Made by a program: the position numbers and the translations under genes. The notes below the pieces were generated by a model that had not been told where the DNA came from, searched no databases, and saw only the letters and a list, made by a program, of their open reading frames with translations. Shown here one piece after another: positions 8,191 through 16,852 of a stretch of 64,000 nt of DNA. Where the stretch lies: positions 1,302,001 through 1,366,000 of the forward strand of contig NZ_FYEB01000001.1 in the NCBI RefSeq assembly GCF_900187445.1, given 5' to 3'. The DNA is from Pseudomonas sp. Irchel s3b2 (GTDB lineage Bacteria; Pseudomonadota; Gammaproteobacteria; Pseudomonadales; Pseudomonadaceae). The stretch's first letter is position 1. The number at the start of each line of letters is the position of its first letter.

Positions 8191-8526
8191 TATTGCGGCG
8201 GCTCTGAATGGAGTGTGGAGGGACGTGTCGCGCTCCAGCCGAATGCACTAGAGCGGTGCACAAACGGGGAGCTAGTATAGAGGTCATCAGCGATTGATGG
8301 CGACAGGCGATTCGGCTTTTACGGTAAGTTTTTCGAATTATTTTTCGATCGTTGGTCGAGTGATGTCGTCAAAGGTTCTACCCGATGTAGGACGTTTACC
8401 TTGAAAGCGATGGCAATCGGCTCCACATTGAGCACAATCCAGTTTTTTCCTCGGGCGACATCGGTCGTTTGCGGTCTTTCTCGTTCCTGTCCGGTGTAAC
8501 CGGACAAGAGTGAACTAGAGGTATGT
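8191..8526. other. Divergent tyrB-uvrB intergenic region
   Basis: 336 bases without a gene, expected to hold both divergent promoters. No clear SOS (LexA) box is visible. The clearest structure is the perfect palindrome at 8488-8506 just before uvrB. Confidence 0.5.
8488..8506 (+). promoter_or_regulatory. Perfect inverted repeat in the uvrB leader
   Basis: TGTCCGGTGTAACCGGACA has two exact 8-base arms around GTA, 20 bases upstream of the uvrB ATG. It could be a protein operator or an RNA hairpin next to the ribosome site; the sequence does not match a LexA box. Confidence 0.45.
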
Positions 8527-10542
8527 ATGTCTGAATTCCAGCTAATCACCCGCTTCGAGCCCGCCGGCGATCAGCCGGAAGCCATCCGCCTGATGGTCGA
8601 GGGCATTGAGGCCGGGCTGGCGCACCAGACGTTGCTCGGTGTGACGGGCTCGGGCAAGACCTTCAGCATCGCCAACGTGATCGCCCAGATACAGCGCCCG
8701 ACGCTGGTGCTGGCGCCCAACAAGACGCTAGCCGCGCAGTTGTATGGCGAATTCAAGGCGTTCTTCCCGAACAACGCGGTTGAATACTTCGTCTCCTATT
8801 ACGACTACTACCAGCCCGAAGCCTACGTACCGTCGTCCGACACCTTCATCGAGAAGGATGCCTCGATCAACGACCACATCGAGCAGATGCGCCTGTCCGC
8901 GACCAAGGCACTGTTGGAGCGCAAGGACGCGATCATCGTCACCACGGTGTCGTGCATCTACGGTCTGGGCAGTCCGGAAACCTATTTGAAGATGGTGTTG
9001 CACGTCGATCGCGGCGACAAGCTCGACCAGCGCGCGCTATTGCGTCGCCTGGCCGACCTGCAATACACCCGCAACGACATGGACTTCGCTCGCGCGACCT
9101 TTCGGGTGCGCGGCGATGTGATTGATATCCATCCGGCGGAATCCGATTTCGAAGCGATCCGCATCGAGCTGTTTGATGATGAAGTGGAGAGCCTGTCCGC
9201 CTTCGACCCGTTGACCGGTGAAGTCATCCGCAAACTGCCGCGTTTCACCTTCTATCCGAAGAGCCATTACGTGACCCCGCGGGAAACCCTGCTCGAGGCC
9301 ACCGAAGGAATCAAGGTCGAATTGCAGGAGCGCCTGGAATACCTGCGTTCCAATAACAAACTGGTGGAAGCCCAGCGACTGGAGCAACGCACCCGGTTCG
9401 ATCTGGAGATGATCCTCGAACTGGGTTATTGCAATGGCATCGAAAACTATTCGCGCTACCTGTCGGGGCGTGAGTCCGGCCAGGCGCCACCCACGTTGTT
9501 TGACTATCTGCCGGCCGACGCTTTGCTGGTAATCGACGAGTCTCACGTCAGCGTGCCGCAAGTCGGCGCCATGTATAAAGGTGACCGTTCCCGGAAGGAA
9601 ACGCTGGTCGAGTACGGCTTCCGCCTGCCGTCCGCGCTGGACAACCGGCCGATGCGTTTCGATGAGTTCGAAAGCATCAGTCCCCAAACGATTTTTGTCT
9701 CGGCCACGCCGGGAAATTACGAGGCGGAGCACGCCGGTCGAGTGGTCGAGCAATTGGTGCGCCCAACCGGTCTGGTGGACCCGCAAATCGAAATCCGTCC
9801 GGCGTTGACTCAGGTCGACGATTTGCTCTCGGAAATCACCAAGCGTGTCGCCCTGGAAGAGCGGGTGCTGGTCACCACGCTGACCAAGCGCATGTCCGAA
9901 GACTTGACCGATTACCTGGCCGACCACGGCGTACGCGTGCGTTATCTGCACTCGGACATCGACACCGTGGAGCGGGTCGAAATTATCCGTGACTTGCGTC
10001 TCGGCGTCTTCGATGTGCTGGTGGGAATCAACCTTCTGCGTGAAGGTCTGGACATGCCGGAAGTCTCGCTGGTGGCGATTCTCGATGCCGACAAGGAAGG
10101 CTTCCTGCGTTCCGAGCGCTCGCTGATCCAGACCATCGGCCGGGCGGCGCGTAACCTCAATGGGCGGGCGATTCTGTATGCGGATCGCATCACCGGTTCC
10201 ATGGAGCGGGCGATCGGCGAGACCGAGCGTCGTCGCGACAAGCAGATCGCCTTCAACCTGGCCAATGGCATCACGCCGAAGGGAGTGTTCAAGGACGTCG
10301 CCGACATCATGGAAGGCGCGGTCGTGCCGGGTTCGCGCAGCAAGAAGCGCAAGGGCATGGCCAAGGCCGCCGAGGAAAGTGCCAAGTACGAGGCCGAACT
10401 GCGCTCGCCGAGCGAGATCAGCAAACGCATTCGCCAGTTGGAAGAAAAGATGTACCAGCTCGCCCGCGACCTGGAATTCGAAGCCGCGGCGCAGCTGCGC
10501 GACGAAATCGGCAAGTTGCGGGAGCGGTTGTTGGTCGTTTGA
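8527..10542 (+). CDS. uvrB: Excinuclease ABC subunit B
   Basis: 671 residues, the usual length. It has the N-terminal helicase fold with Walker A GVTGSGKT near residues 38-45, the beta-hairpin region ([17 protein letters not shown]), the DEAD-like [11 protein letters not shown], helicase motifs [13 protein letters not shown] and QTIGRAARN, and a C-terminal UVR coiled-coil ([24 protein letters not shown]) that contacts UvrC. It verifies DNA damage and loads UvrC for nucleotide excision repair. The ATG at 8527 follows an AGAGGT ribosome site. It appears monocistronic, with REP repeats following. Confidence 0.98.
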   Translation: MSEFQLITRFEPAGDQPEAIRLMVEGIEAGLAHQTLLGVTGSGKTFSIANVIAQIQRPTLVLAPNKTLAAQLYGEFKAFFPNNAVEYFVSYYDYYQPEAYVPSSDTFIEKDASINDHIEQMRLSATKALLERKDAIIVTTVSCIYGLGSPETYLKMVLHVDRGDKLDQRALLRRLADLQYTRNDMDFARATFRVRGDVIDIHPAESDFEAIRIELFDDEVESLSAFDPLTGEVIRKLPRFTFYPKSHYVTPRETLLEATEGIKVELQERLEYLRSNNKLVEAQRLEQRTRFDLEMILELGYCNGIENYSRYLSGRESGQAPPTLFDYLPADALLVIDESHVSVPQVGAMYKGDRSRKETLVEYGFRLPSALDNRPMRFDEFESISPQTIFVSATPGNYEAEHAGRVVEQLVRPTGLVDPQIEIRPALTQVDDLLSEITKRVALEERVLVTTLTKRMSEDLTDYLADHGVRVRYLHSDIDTVERVEIIRDLRLGVFDVLVGINLLREGLDMPEVSLVAILDADKEGFLRSERSLIQTIGRAARNLNGRAILYADRITGSMERAIGETERRRDKQIAFNLANGITPKGVFKDVADIMEGAVVPGSRSKKRKGMAKAAEESAKYEAELRSPSEISKRIRQLEEKMYQLARDLEFEAAAQLRDEIGKLRERLLVV

Positions 10543-10559
10543 TCTTTGTGTTGTCTGTG

Positions 10560-10668
10560 AGGGCCTCTTCGCGGGCAAGCCTCGCTCCTACGGGGGCTGT
10601 ATCGTTCCCCATTTTGCGACCTACACGTATCTGTAGGAGCGAGGCTTGCCCGCGAAAGGCGCGCCACG
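10560..10668. repeat. REP-type inverted pair after uvrB
   Basis: CTTCGCGGGCAAGCCTCGCTCCTAC and GTAGGAGCGAGGCTTGCCCGCG face each other across about 60 bases. This is the standard Pseudomonas REP doublet arrangement. Confidence 0.88.
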
Positions 10669-10796
10669 GTCCAAAGCCCTGGCGCAATCCAGACATCAAT
10701 CTTCTTAAATACCCTGCTGACTGGAGCCGGGCAGCTATCGCCTGTTACCATTCGCCTCTTGTTTGATCTTCGCTTTTATTCTTTTTGAGACATGCC

Positions 10797-12278
10797 ATGA
10801 CCACCGTCCGCACTCGCATCGCGCCATCGCCTACCGGGGACCCCCACGTAGGTACCGCTTACATCGCTTTGTTCAACTACTGCTTTGCCAAGCAGCATGG
10901 CGGTGAGTTCATCCTGCGGATCGAAGACACCGATCAACTGCGTTCGACCCGCGAGTCCGAACAGCAGATTTACGACGCCCTGCGTTGGTTGGGTATCGAC
11001 TGGAGCGAAGGCCCGGACGTCGGAGGCCCGCACGGTCCTTACCGTCAAAGCGAGCGCGGCGACATCTATCAGAAGTACTGCCAGCAATTGGTCGACATGG
11101 GCCATGCCTTCCCGTGCTTCTGCACGGCCGAAGAATTGGACCAAATGCGCGCCGAGCAAATGGCGCGTGGCGAAACCCCGCGTTACGACGGCCGTGCGCT
11201 GTTGCTCTCCAAGGAAGAAGTCGCGCGCCGCCTGGCCGCCGGTGAACCACACGTCATCCGCATGAAAGTGCCGACCGAAGGCGTGTGCGTAGTGCCGGAC
11301 ATGCTGCGTGGCGACGTCGAGATCCCGTGGGATCGCATGGACATGCAAGTGCTGATGAAGACCGACGGCCTGCCAACGTACTTCCTGGCCAACGTGGTCG
11401 ATGACCACTTGATGGGCATTACCCACGTTCTGCGCGGTGAAGAGTGGCTGCCTTCGGCACCGAAACTGATCCTTTTGTACGAGTACTTCGGCTGGGAACA
11501 ACCACAGCTGTGCTACATGCCGCTGCTGCGTAATCCGGACAAGAGCAAGCTGTCCAAGCGCAAAAACCCGACCTCGGTAACGTTCTACGAGCGCATGGGC
11601 TTCATGCCGGAAGCGATGCTCAACTACCTGGGCCGCATGGGCTGGTCGATGCCGGATGAGCGCGAGAAGTTCTCTCTGCAGGAAATGGTCGATAACTTTG
11701 ACCTCAAGCGTGTCTCTCTCGGTGGACCGATTTTCGACATCGAAAAACTGTCGTGGCTCAACGGTCAATGGCTGCGTGACCTGCCGGTGGAAGAGTTCGC
11801 CGCTCGTCTGCAAAAGTGGGCACTGAACCCTGAATACATGATGAAGATCGCACCGCATGTGCAGGGTCGGGTTGAAATCTTCAGCCAGGTCGCACCGCTG
11901 GCCGGTTTCTTCTTCGCCGGTGGCGTGAATCCGGACGCCAAGCTGTTCGAATCCAAGAAGCTCTCGGGCGATCAGGTTCGGCAGTTGATGCAACTGATCC
12001 TGTGGAAACTGGAAAGCCTGCGTCAGTGGGAGAAGGACAGCATTACCGCGACGATTCAGGCTGTAGTCGAATCGCTGGAGTTGAAACTGCGTGACGCCAT
12101 GCCGCTGATGTTCGCTGCGATCACAGGCCAGGCCAGTTCGGTATCGGTACTCGATGCGATGGAAATCCTCGGTCCGGACTTGACCCGTTTCCGTCTGCGC
12201 CAGGCTATCGACCTGCTGGGCGGCGTGTCGAAGAAGGAAAACAAGGAGTGGGAAAAGCTGTTGGGCGCCATCGCCTGA
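10797..12278 (+). CDS. gltX: Glutamate--tRNA ligase
   Basis: 493 residues starting [23 protein letters not shown]. The HIGH-equivalent motif lies in PTGDPHVG and the KMSKS-equivalent in [10 protein letters not shown], so it is a class I aminoacyl-tRNA synthetase charging tRNA-Glu in the cytoplasm. The ATG at 10797 is chosen because family members start at [14 protein letters not shown]; an upstream in-frame start at 10785 adds four residues with no conservation. Two tRNA-Glu genes lie 0.4-0.7 kb downstream, a natural but not exclusive neighbourhood. Confidence 0.97.
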   Translation: MTTVRTRIAPSPTGDPHVGTAYIALFNYCFAKQHGGEFILRIEDTDQLRSTRESEQQIYDALRWLGIDWSEGPDVGGPHGPYRQSERGDIYQKYCQQLVDMGHAFPCFCTAEELDQMRAEQMARGETPRYDGRALLLSKEEVARRLAAGEPHVIRMKVPTEGVCVVPDMLRGDVEIPWDRMDMQVLMKTDGLPTYFLANVVDDHLMGITHVLRGEEWLPSAPKLILLYEYFGWEQPQLCYMPLLRNPDKSKLSKRKNPTSVTFYERMGFMPEAMLNYLGRMGWSMPDEREKFSLQEMVDNFDLKRVSLGGPIFDIEKLSWLNGQWLRDLPVEEFAARLQKWALNPEYMMKIAPHVQGRVEIFSQVAPLAGFFFAGGVNPDAKLFESKKLSGDQVRQLMQLILWKLESLRQWEKDSITATIQAVVESLELKLRDAMPLMFAAITGQASSVSVLDAMEILGPDLTRFRLRQAIDLLGGVSKKENKEWEKLLGAIA

Positions 12279-12283
12279 CACCT

Positions 12284-12366
12284 GTAGGCGCCGGCTTGCC
12301 GGCGAAGGCGACCTCGAAGCTTGCATCGATCTTGCGGTCGTCTTCGCTGGCAAGCCAGCTCCTACA
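12284..12366. repeat. REP-type inverted pair after gltX
   Basis: CTGTAGGCGCCGGCTTGCCGGCGAAGG faces a CTTCGCTGGCAAGCCAGCTCCTACAG unit, a variant REP doublet directly downstream of gltX that may also slow transcription. Confidence 0.8.
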
Positions 12367-12451
12367 GGGGAAAAAACTCCGGATTTGCGGGGGGAGGGCG
12401 GTAAGTGATTGTTATGTGGGCAAAAAATTTTGAAAATTGTTGAAAATAAGT

Positions 12452-12480
12452 TTGACAGTCTTCCGATGCGCCATTAAGAT
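12452..12480 (+). promoter_or_regulatory. Sigma-70 promoter of the Ala/Glu tRNA cluster
   Basis: A perfect -35 TTGACA (12452-12457) is separated by 17 bases from TAAGAT (12475-12480), about 22 bases before the first tRNA-Ala. Confidence 0.8.
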
Positions 12481-12501
12481 TCGCCCCGTCCTCAGCGATG
12501 A

Positions 12502-12577
<76 letters not shown>

Positions 12578-12656
12578 ATTTACACTTCAAGGTCTGGCCA
12601 CACCGGCCTTGAAGCGATCAACACTCAGCGTTGATCAGTTGTATAGAAGGGTTTGC

Positions 12657-12732
12657 GTCCCCTTCGTCTAGTGGCCTAGGACACCGCCCTTTCACGGCGG
12701 TAACAGGGGTTCGAGTCCCCTAGGGGACGCCA
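12657..12732 (+). tRNA. tRNA-Glu (TTC), copy 1
   Basis: A 76-nt cloverleaf starting GTCCCCTTCGTCTAG. The anticodon stem is CCGCC/GGCGG with loop CTTTCAC, giving TTC. CCA is encoded. Confidence 0.96.
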
Positions 12733-12785
12733 GTTTTACAGAAGCGATGTTGCAAGATGTCGCTCCGCCGCGAGGCGAAAAATCC

Positions 12786-12861
<76 letters not shown>

Positions 12862-12941
12862 ATTTTACAGTTCAAGGTCTGGCCACACCGGCCTTGAATC
12901 GATCAGCTCTCAGCACTGATCAATTGTATAGAAGGGTTTGT

Positions 12942-13017
12942 GTCCCCTTCGTCTAGTGGCCTAGGACACCGCCCTTTCACGGCGGTAACAGGGGTTCGAG
13001 TCCCCTAGGGGACGCCA
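12942..13017 (+). tRNA. tRNA-Glu (TTC), copy 2
   Basis: Identical to the copy at 12657-12732. It is the last gene of the cluster and is followed by a terminator. Confidence 0.96.
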
Positions 13018-13043
13018 CGATTACCCGCTCTGCGGGATTTTTA

Positions 13044-13076
13044 AGGGTCATTCAATTATTGAATGGCCCTTTTGTT
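13044..13076 (+). terminator. Terminator of the Ala/Glu tRNA cluster
   Basis: AAGGGTCATTCAA pairs with TTGAATGGCCCTT (one G-U) around TTA, followed by TTTTGTTTGT. Confidence 0.88.
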
Positions 13077-13160
13077 TGTCTGGCGTTTGGCCAACTCTCC
13101 TTTTTCCTTAAAACCATTTCTCTTCAGACCAGCGGTCGCATTCCCGACTTGCGAAAAATT

Positions 13161-13188
13161 ATTATGAGAATAATATTCTACTCGTAAT
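13161..13188 (+). promoter_or_regulatory. Probable autoregulatory operator of the TetR gene
   Basis: ATTATGAG (13161-13168) and CTCGTAAT (13181-13188) form an inverted repeat with one mismatch around an inner GAATAATATTC dyad, ending 15 bases before the TetR start codon. Confidence 0.6.
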
Positions 13189-13202
13189 ATTCGGAGGCAA
13201 CG

Positions 13203-13742
13203 ATGAACGATAAAAAAGCTCAAACCCGCGAGCGCATCCTCAAGGCTGCCAGTGCAGCGCTGATTCAGCGCGGCCCGGCCGAGCCGAGCGTGGGCGAAGT
13301 GATGGGCGCGGCCGGCCTGACGGTCGGTGGCTTCTACGCGCACTTCGAAAGCAAGGACGCATTGATGCTGGAAGCGTTCAAGCAGCTGCTCAGCCATCGT
13401 CGTGGCTTGATCGCCGACATGGACGCCGAGTTGACCGGCGAAGAGCGTCGCGCGTTGGTCGCAGCGTTCTACCTGTCGCGCAAACACCGTGATTCCACCG
13501 AGCAGGCATGTCCGATTCCGGCGTCCGTCGGCGAGCTGGGCCGTCTGCCCGACGAATTTCGTGTGGCGTTGAATGAACATGTTGAGTTGATGGTCGCGCA
13601 GTTGGCGGCCAGCCCGGAAGAAGCCGACAAAGCCTTGGCCGATATGGCCTTGATGGTCGGTGGTTTGGCTCTGGCGCGGGCGCTGGGGCCAGGAGAGTTG
13701 TCCGATCGATTGCTGCGCGCCGCCAAGTCGGCGGTGTTATGA
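13203..13742 (+). CDS. TetR family transcriptional regulator
   Basis: 179 residues. The N-terminal HTH spans about residues 1-55 (KAQTRERILKAASAALIQRG, then VMGAAGLTVGGFYAHFESKDAL, the recognition helix and following turn). The rest is the helical ligand-binding and dimer domain. The start at 13203 follows GGAGG at 13193-13197. An operator-like dyad immediately upstream suggests autorepression. The hydrolase gene begins 30 bases downstream on the same strand and is the likely target. The ligand is unknown; many relatives respond to fatty-acid-like or toxic small molecules. Confidence 0.92.
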   Translation: MNDKKAQTRERILKAASAALIQRGPAEPSVGEVMGAAGLTVGGFYAHFESKDALMLEAFKQLLSHRRGLIADMDAELTGEERRALVAAFYLSRKHRDSTEQACPIPASVGELGRLPDEFRVALNEHVELMVAQLAASPEEADKALADMALMVGGLALARALGPGELSDRLLRAAKSAVL

Positions 13743-13772
13743 CCTAAAGGCGTCAGCCTGAGGAGATGGGCG

Positions 13773-14606
13773 ATGAACACGTTGAGCTGGGTTCGTGGCG
13801 TTAATGGCACCTTGGGCTGGTTCGCGCCGAAGCTGGTGGCGAGCAAGATGCGTCTGGCATTTATGACTCCGCGGCAATTGCTGCCACGTGACTGGGAATT
13901 GCCGCTGCTGGCGAAATCCGAGCGAATCACTTTGCGCTTCGGCCTCTCCGCGCTGCGTTGGGGCCAGGGGCCAGCGGTGTTGTTGATGCACGGCTGGGAG
14001 GGCCGGCCGACACAGTTTGCCGCGCTGATCACGGCGCTGGTCGATGCCGGTTACACCGTGGTTGCCCTGGACGGCCCGGCTCACGGTCGTTCGCCTGGTC
14101 GCGAGGCTAATGTGGTGCTGTTCGCTCGGGCCATGCTCGAAGCGGCCGCTGAATTGCCGCCGCTGCAAGCGGTGATCGGTCACTCCATGGGCGGCGCCAG
14201 TGCCATGCTCGCAGTTCAGTTGGGCTTGCGCACCGAAACCCTGGTCTCGATCGCCGCTCCGGCGCGAATTCTCGGGGTACTGCGTGGGTTCGCGAGCTAT
14301 GTGGGGTTGCCGCCCAAAGCCCGTTCTGCATTCATTCGCCAGGTCGAGAAAGACGTCGGCATGCGCGCCGCTGCGCTGGATGTCGTGCGCTATCAGCTCG
14401 ACATGCCGGGGCTGATCGTCCATGCCGAGGACGACAACTTTGTTCCAGTCAAGGAATCGCAATTGATCCACGAAGCCTGGTTCGACAGCCGTTTGTTACG
14501 CCTGGAGGAGGGCGGTCATCAACGGGTCCTGGCCGATCCGCGGCTGATCGACGGCGTTCTCTCGTTGCTGGCCGGTCGAAGCCTGCAATCGCGCCAATCG
14601 GCCTGA
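13773..14606 (+). CDS. Alpha/beta hydrolase
   Basis: 277 residues with the alpha/beta-hydrolase landmarks: an oxyanion-hole HGWEG strand (VLLMHGWEGRPTQF), the nucleophile elbow GHSMGG, an acid region IVHAEDDNFVP, and a late His (LEEGGHQRVL). It is cytoplasmic with no signal peptide, probably an esterase or lipase-like enzyme for a small or acyl substrate. It lies 30 bases behind the TetR gene and 48 bases before an acyl-CoA thioesterase-like gene, so a three-gene lipid- or ester-related operon is plausible. Confidence 0.88.
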   Translation: MNTLSWVRGVNGTLGWFAPKLVASKMRLAFMTPRQLLPRDWELPLLAKSERITLRFGLSALRWGQGPAVLLMHGWEGRPTQFAALITALVDAGYTVVALDGPAHGRSPGREANVVLFARAMLEAAAELPPLQAVIGHSMGGASAMLAVQLGLRTETLVSIAAPARILGVLRGFASYVGLPPKARSAFIRQVEKDVGMRAAALDVVRYQLDMPGLIVHAEDDNFVPVKESQLIHEAWFDSRLLRLEEGGHQRVLADPRLIDGVLSLLAGRSLQSRQSA

Positions 14607-14654
14607 GCTTCCGTTACACTGCCCCGGTCGAAATAATCTGACCGGGAGTGGGGT

Positions 14655-15092
14655 ATGGGCTGGGATCGGGCAACGCCGTTTATCATTGATCTGCAAGTGG
14701 GCGCCGAGGACATCGACGGGCTGGGCCACGCGAACAACGCGGTGTACGTGACCTGGCTCGAGCGCTGCGCCTGGCGTCACTCGCAACGGCTTGGGCTGGA
14801 TCTGGTCGAGTACCGGCGGCTGGATCGGGCGATGGCGGTGGTACGGCACGAGATCGATTATCTGGCAGCAGCCTATGAGGGCGATGAGTTGCAGTTGGCG
14901 ACCTGGATCGTCGACTGGGACCAGCGCCTGAAAATGACCCGACACTTCCAACTGATCCGCCCCAGCGATAACACGACGTTGCTGCGGGCGCAGACCACTT
15001 TCGTGTGCATCGAACTGTCGACCGGCAAGCCCAAGCGCATGCCGGCGGAGTTTATCGAGGGCTATGGCCCTGCATTGCAAGTTGCGAGCTAA
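14655..15092 (+). CDS. Acyl-CoA thioesterase, 4HBT hotdog family
   Basis: 145 residues. The hotdog-fold signature VGAEDIDGLGHANNAVYVTWLERC contains the conserved D-x-x-GHxNN/Y active-site region of 4-hydroxybenzoyl-CoA thioesterase relatives (YbgC/FadM-like). It probably hydrolyses acyl-CoA thioesters in the cytoplasm. It is the third gene after the TetR regulator and hydrolase, and a REP doublet follows it. Confidence 0.88.
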   Translation: MGWDRATPFIIDLQVGAEDIDGLGHANNAVYVTWLERCAWRHSQRLGLDLVEYRRLDRAMAVVRHEIDYLAAAYEGDELQLATWIVDWDQRLKMTRHFQLIRPSDNTTLLRAQTTFVCIELSTGKPKRMPAEFIEGYGPALQVAS

Positions 15093-15097
15093 TTGAA

Positions 15098-15170
15098 GCT
15101 TTCGCGGGCAAGTCTCGCTCCTACAGGTTGGATATCGAGCCGTGTAGGAGCGAGGCTTGCCCGCGAAGGC
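15098..15170. repeat. REP-type inverted pair
   Basis: TTCGCGGGCAAGTCTCGCTCCTACAG faces GTGTAGGAGCGAGGCTTGCCCGCGAA, a compact REP doublet between the thioesterase gene and dusC. Confidence 0.88.
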
Positions 15171-15263
15171 GTCCGCACATTTGCCATCGCCCGGTCTGAC
15201 GAAATACCTTCTGCGCGCCGAAACCAGTAAACTGCCGCACGTTTTTCGTTGAGTGTGTTTTTC

Positions 15264-16223
15264 ATGCAAATTGCTTTGGCGCCCATGGAGGGGTTGGTCG
15301 ACAACATCCTGCGGGACGTGCTGACCCGTGTGGGCGGTATTGATTGGTGCGTGACCGAATTCATTCGGATCAACGATCAGCTGCTCACGCCTGCCTATTA
15401 CCACAAGTTCGGCCCGGAACTGCTGACTGGCGCCCGAACCGCCTCCGGCGTGCCGTTGCGGGTGCAACTGCTCGGCTCCGATCCGGTGTGCCTGGCGGAA
15501 AACGCCGCGCTGGCCTGCGAGCTGGGTTCCGAAGTCATCGACCTGAACTTCGGCTGCCCGGCCAAGACCGTCAACAAATCCCGTGGCGGCGCGGTGCTGC
15601 TCAAAGAGCCCGAACTGCTCAACCAAATCGTTGAACATGTCCGTCGTGCCGTCCCCGCGCATATCCCGGTGACCGCCAAGATGCGTCTCGGTTTCGACAG
15701 CCCGGACGGTGCGCTGGTTTGCGCCACGGCCCTGGCTGAAGGCGGCGCGGCACACATCGTGGTTCACGCACGGACCAAGACCGATGGCTACAAGCCGCCA
15801 GCCCACTGGGAATGGATCCCGCGGGTGCAGGACGTGGTCAAGGTGCCGGTGTTTGCCAATGGCGACATCTGGAGTGTTGAAGACTGGCGTCGTTGCCGCG
15901 AGATCAGTGGCGTCGAAGACATCATGCTCGGTCGCGGTCTGGTATCGCGCCCCGATCTGGCCCGGCAAATCGCCGCCGCCCGCGCCGGTGAGGACGTCGT
16001 CGAGATGACCTGGGCCGAGCTGCTGCCGCTGATTCAGGACTTCTGGCTGCAAGCCAAGGCGCAGATGACGCCGCGCCAATCGCCGGGCCGCTTGAAGCAG
16101 TGGCTGGCGATGCTGACCCGCAATTATCCCGAGGCGGTAGAGCTGTTCACCGTCCTGCGTCGTGAGACCGAACTGGATAATGTCTCGCGTTTACTGGGTC
16201 TGCAGGTATCTGAGGCGGCCTGA
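15264..16223 (+). CDS. dusC: tRNA-dihydrouridine(16) synthase
   Basis: 319 residues from the ATG at 15264 ([25 protein letters not shown]). It is an FMN TIM-barrel Dus protein, with the catalytic Cys in [18 protein letters not shown] and flavin-phosphate contacts in FANGDIW and [10 protein letters not shown]. The [15 protein letters not shown]-terminal segment and the length fit the DusC subfamily, which reduces U16 of tRNA. The ORF extends to a GTG at 15249, but homologues begin MQI. A heat-shock gene follows from its own promoter. Confidence 0.9.
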   Translation: MQIALAPMEGLVDNILRDVLTRVGGIDWCVTEFIRINDQLLTPAYYHKFGPELLTGARTASGVPLRVQLLGSDPVCLAENAALACELGSEVIDLNFGCPAKTVNKSRGGAVLLKEPELLNQIVEHVRRAVPAHIPVTAKMRLGFDSPDGALVCATALAEGGAAHIVVHARTKTDGYKPPAHWEWIPRVQDVVKVPVFANGDIWSVEDWRRCREISGVEDIMLGRGLVSRPDLARQIAAARAGEDVVEMTWAELLPLIQDFWLQAKAQMTPRQSPGRLKQWLAMLTRNYPEAVELFTVLRRETELDNVSRLLGLQVSEAA

Positions 16224-16254
16224 ATCTACTTAAAAAAAAATTTAAAAAAAATCT

Positions 16255-16282
16255 CTTGAAAAGCAATCAGCGGTCCTTATTT
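16255..16282 (+). promoter_or_regulatory. Sigma-32 heat-shock promoter of the Hsp20 gene
   Basis: CTTGAAA (16255-16261), a 13-base spacer and CCTTATTT (16275-16282) match the RpoH consensus CTTGAAA-N(11-16)-CCCCATnT closely. A-tracts lie just upstream (16231-16250) and may act as an UP element. Confidence 0.75.
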
Positions 16283-16288
16283 AAGGAT

Positions 16289-16355
16289 TACGCGATGCCG
16301 AAATCGGGTCGCGGAGACAAAAAAACTTGCTGATTATGTTCAGGAGATTTGAATC
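16289..16355 (+). promoter_or_regulatory. ROSE-type RNA thermometer in the Hsp20 5' UTR
   Basis: The predicted mRNA starts with a hairpin CGCGA...TCGCG (16291-16313, inner CCGA/TCGG). It ends with CUUGCUGA (16326-16333) pairing with UCAGGAG (16340-16346). That pairing buries the Shine-Dalgarno and leaves one bulged G, the UUGCU-versus-AGGA arrangement that defines ROSE elements. Melting on heat would free the ribosome site before the ATG at 16356. Confidence 0.75.
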
Positions 16356-16802
16356 ATGAGTACTGCATTTTCCCTGGCCCCACTGTTCCGTTCCTCGGTA
16401 GGTTTCGATCGTTTCAACGATTTGTTCGAAACCGCCCTGCGCAATGAGCCAGGCAGCACCTATCCACCCTACAACGTTGAAAAATATGGTGATGACCAAT
16501 ATCGCATCGTCGTAGCGGCCGCCGGTTTCCAGGAAGAAGACCTGGACCTGCAAGTGGAGAAAGGTGTGCTGACCATCAGTGGCGGCAAGCGTGACGCGGA
16601 CGAAAACGTCACTTATCTGTACCAAGGCATCGCGCAGCGCGCCTTCAAACTGTCGTTCCGTCTGGCGGACCATATTGAAATCAGGGCCGCCGAACTGCGC
16701 AATGGTTTGTTGAGTATCGACCTGCTGCGTGTGATTCCGGAAGAAGCGAAAGCCAAACGCATCCCGATCAACGGGACCGAAAAACCGGCTCTGCAGCACT
16801 GA
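16356..16802 (+). CDS. ibpA: Small heat-shock protein, Hsp20/IbpA type
   Basis: 148 residues. The N-terminal FRSSVGFDRFNDLFETA is followed by the alpha-crystallin domain (about residues 35-130; YRIVVAAAGFQEEDLDLQVEKGVLTI) and a C-terminal I-P-I anchor motif (AKRIPING). It is an ATP-independent holdase that binds unfolding proteins in the cytoplasm and forms large oligomers. A sigma-32 promoter and ROSE-like thermometer precede it and a strong terminator follows, so it is a single-gene heat-shock unit. Confidence 0.95.
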   Translation: MSTAFSLAPLFRSSVGFDRFNDLFETALRNEPGSTYPPYNVEKYGDDQYRIVVAAAGFQEEDLDLQVEKGVLTISGGKRDADENVTYLYQGIAQRAFKLSFRLADHIEIRAAELRNGLLSIDLLRVIPEEAKAKRIPINGTEKPALQH

Positions 16803-16814
16803 GTCAGAGCAACG

Positions 16815-16845
16815 AAAAGGGCGCCATCCACTGGCGCCCTTTTTT
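16815..16845 (+). terminator. Terminator of the Hsp20 gene
   Basis: AAGGGCGCCA pairs perfectly with TGGCGCCCTT around TCCAC and is followed by six T. It also faces the convergent GGDEF/EAL gene. Confidence 0.92.
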
Positions 16846-16852
16846 GTTACCG

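Noticed and set aside
9037..10578. Long minus-strand open frame (513 codons) opposite uvrB
   Set aside because: It lies wholly antisense to a certain uvrB and its product has no family features; GC-rich codon bias of pseudomonads often leaves such open antisense frames.
10776..12353. Long minus-strand open frame (525 codons) opposite gltX
   Set aside because: Antisense shadow of gltX with no ribosome site or recognisable domain.
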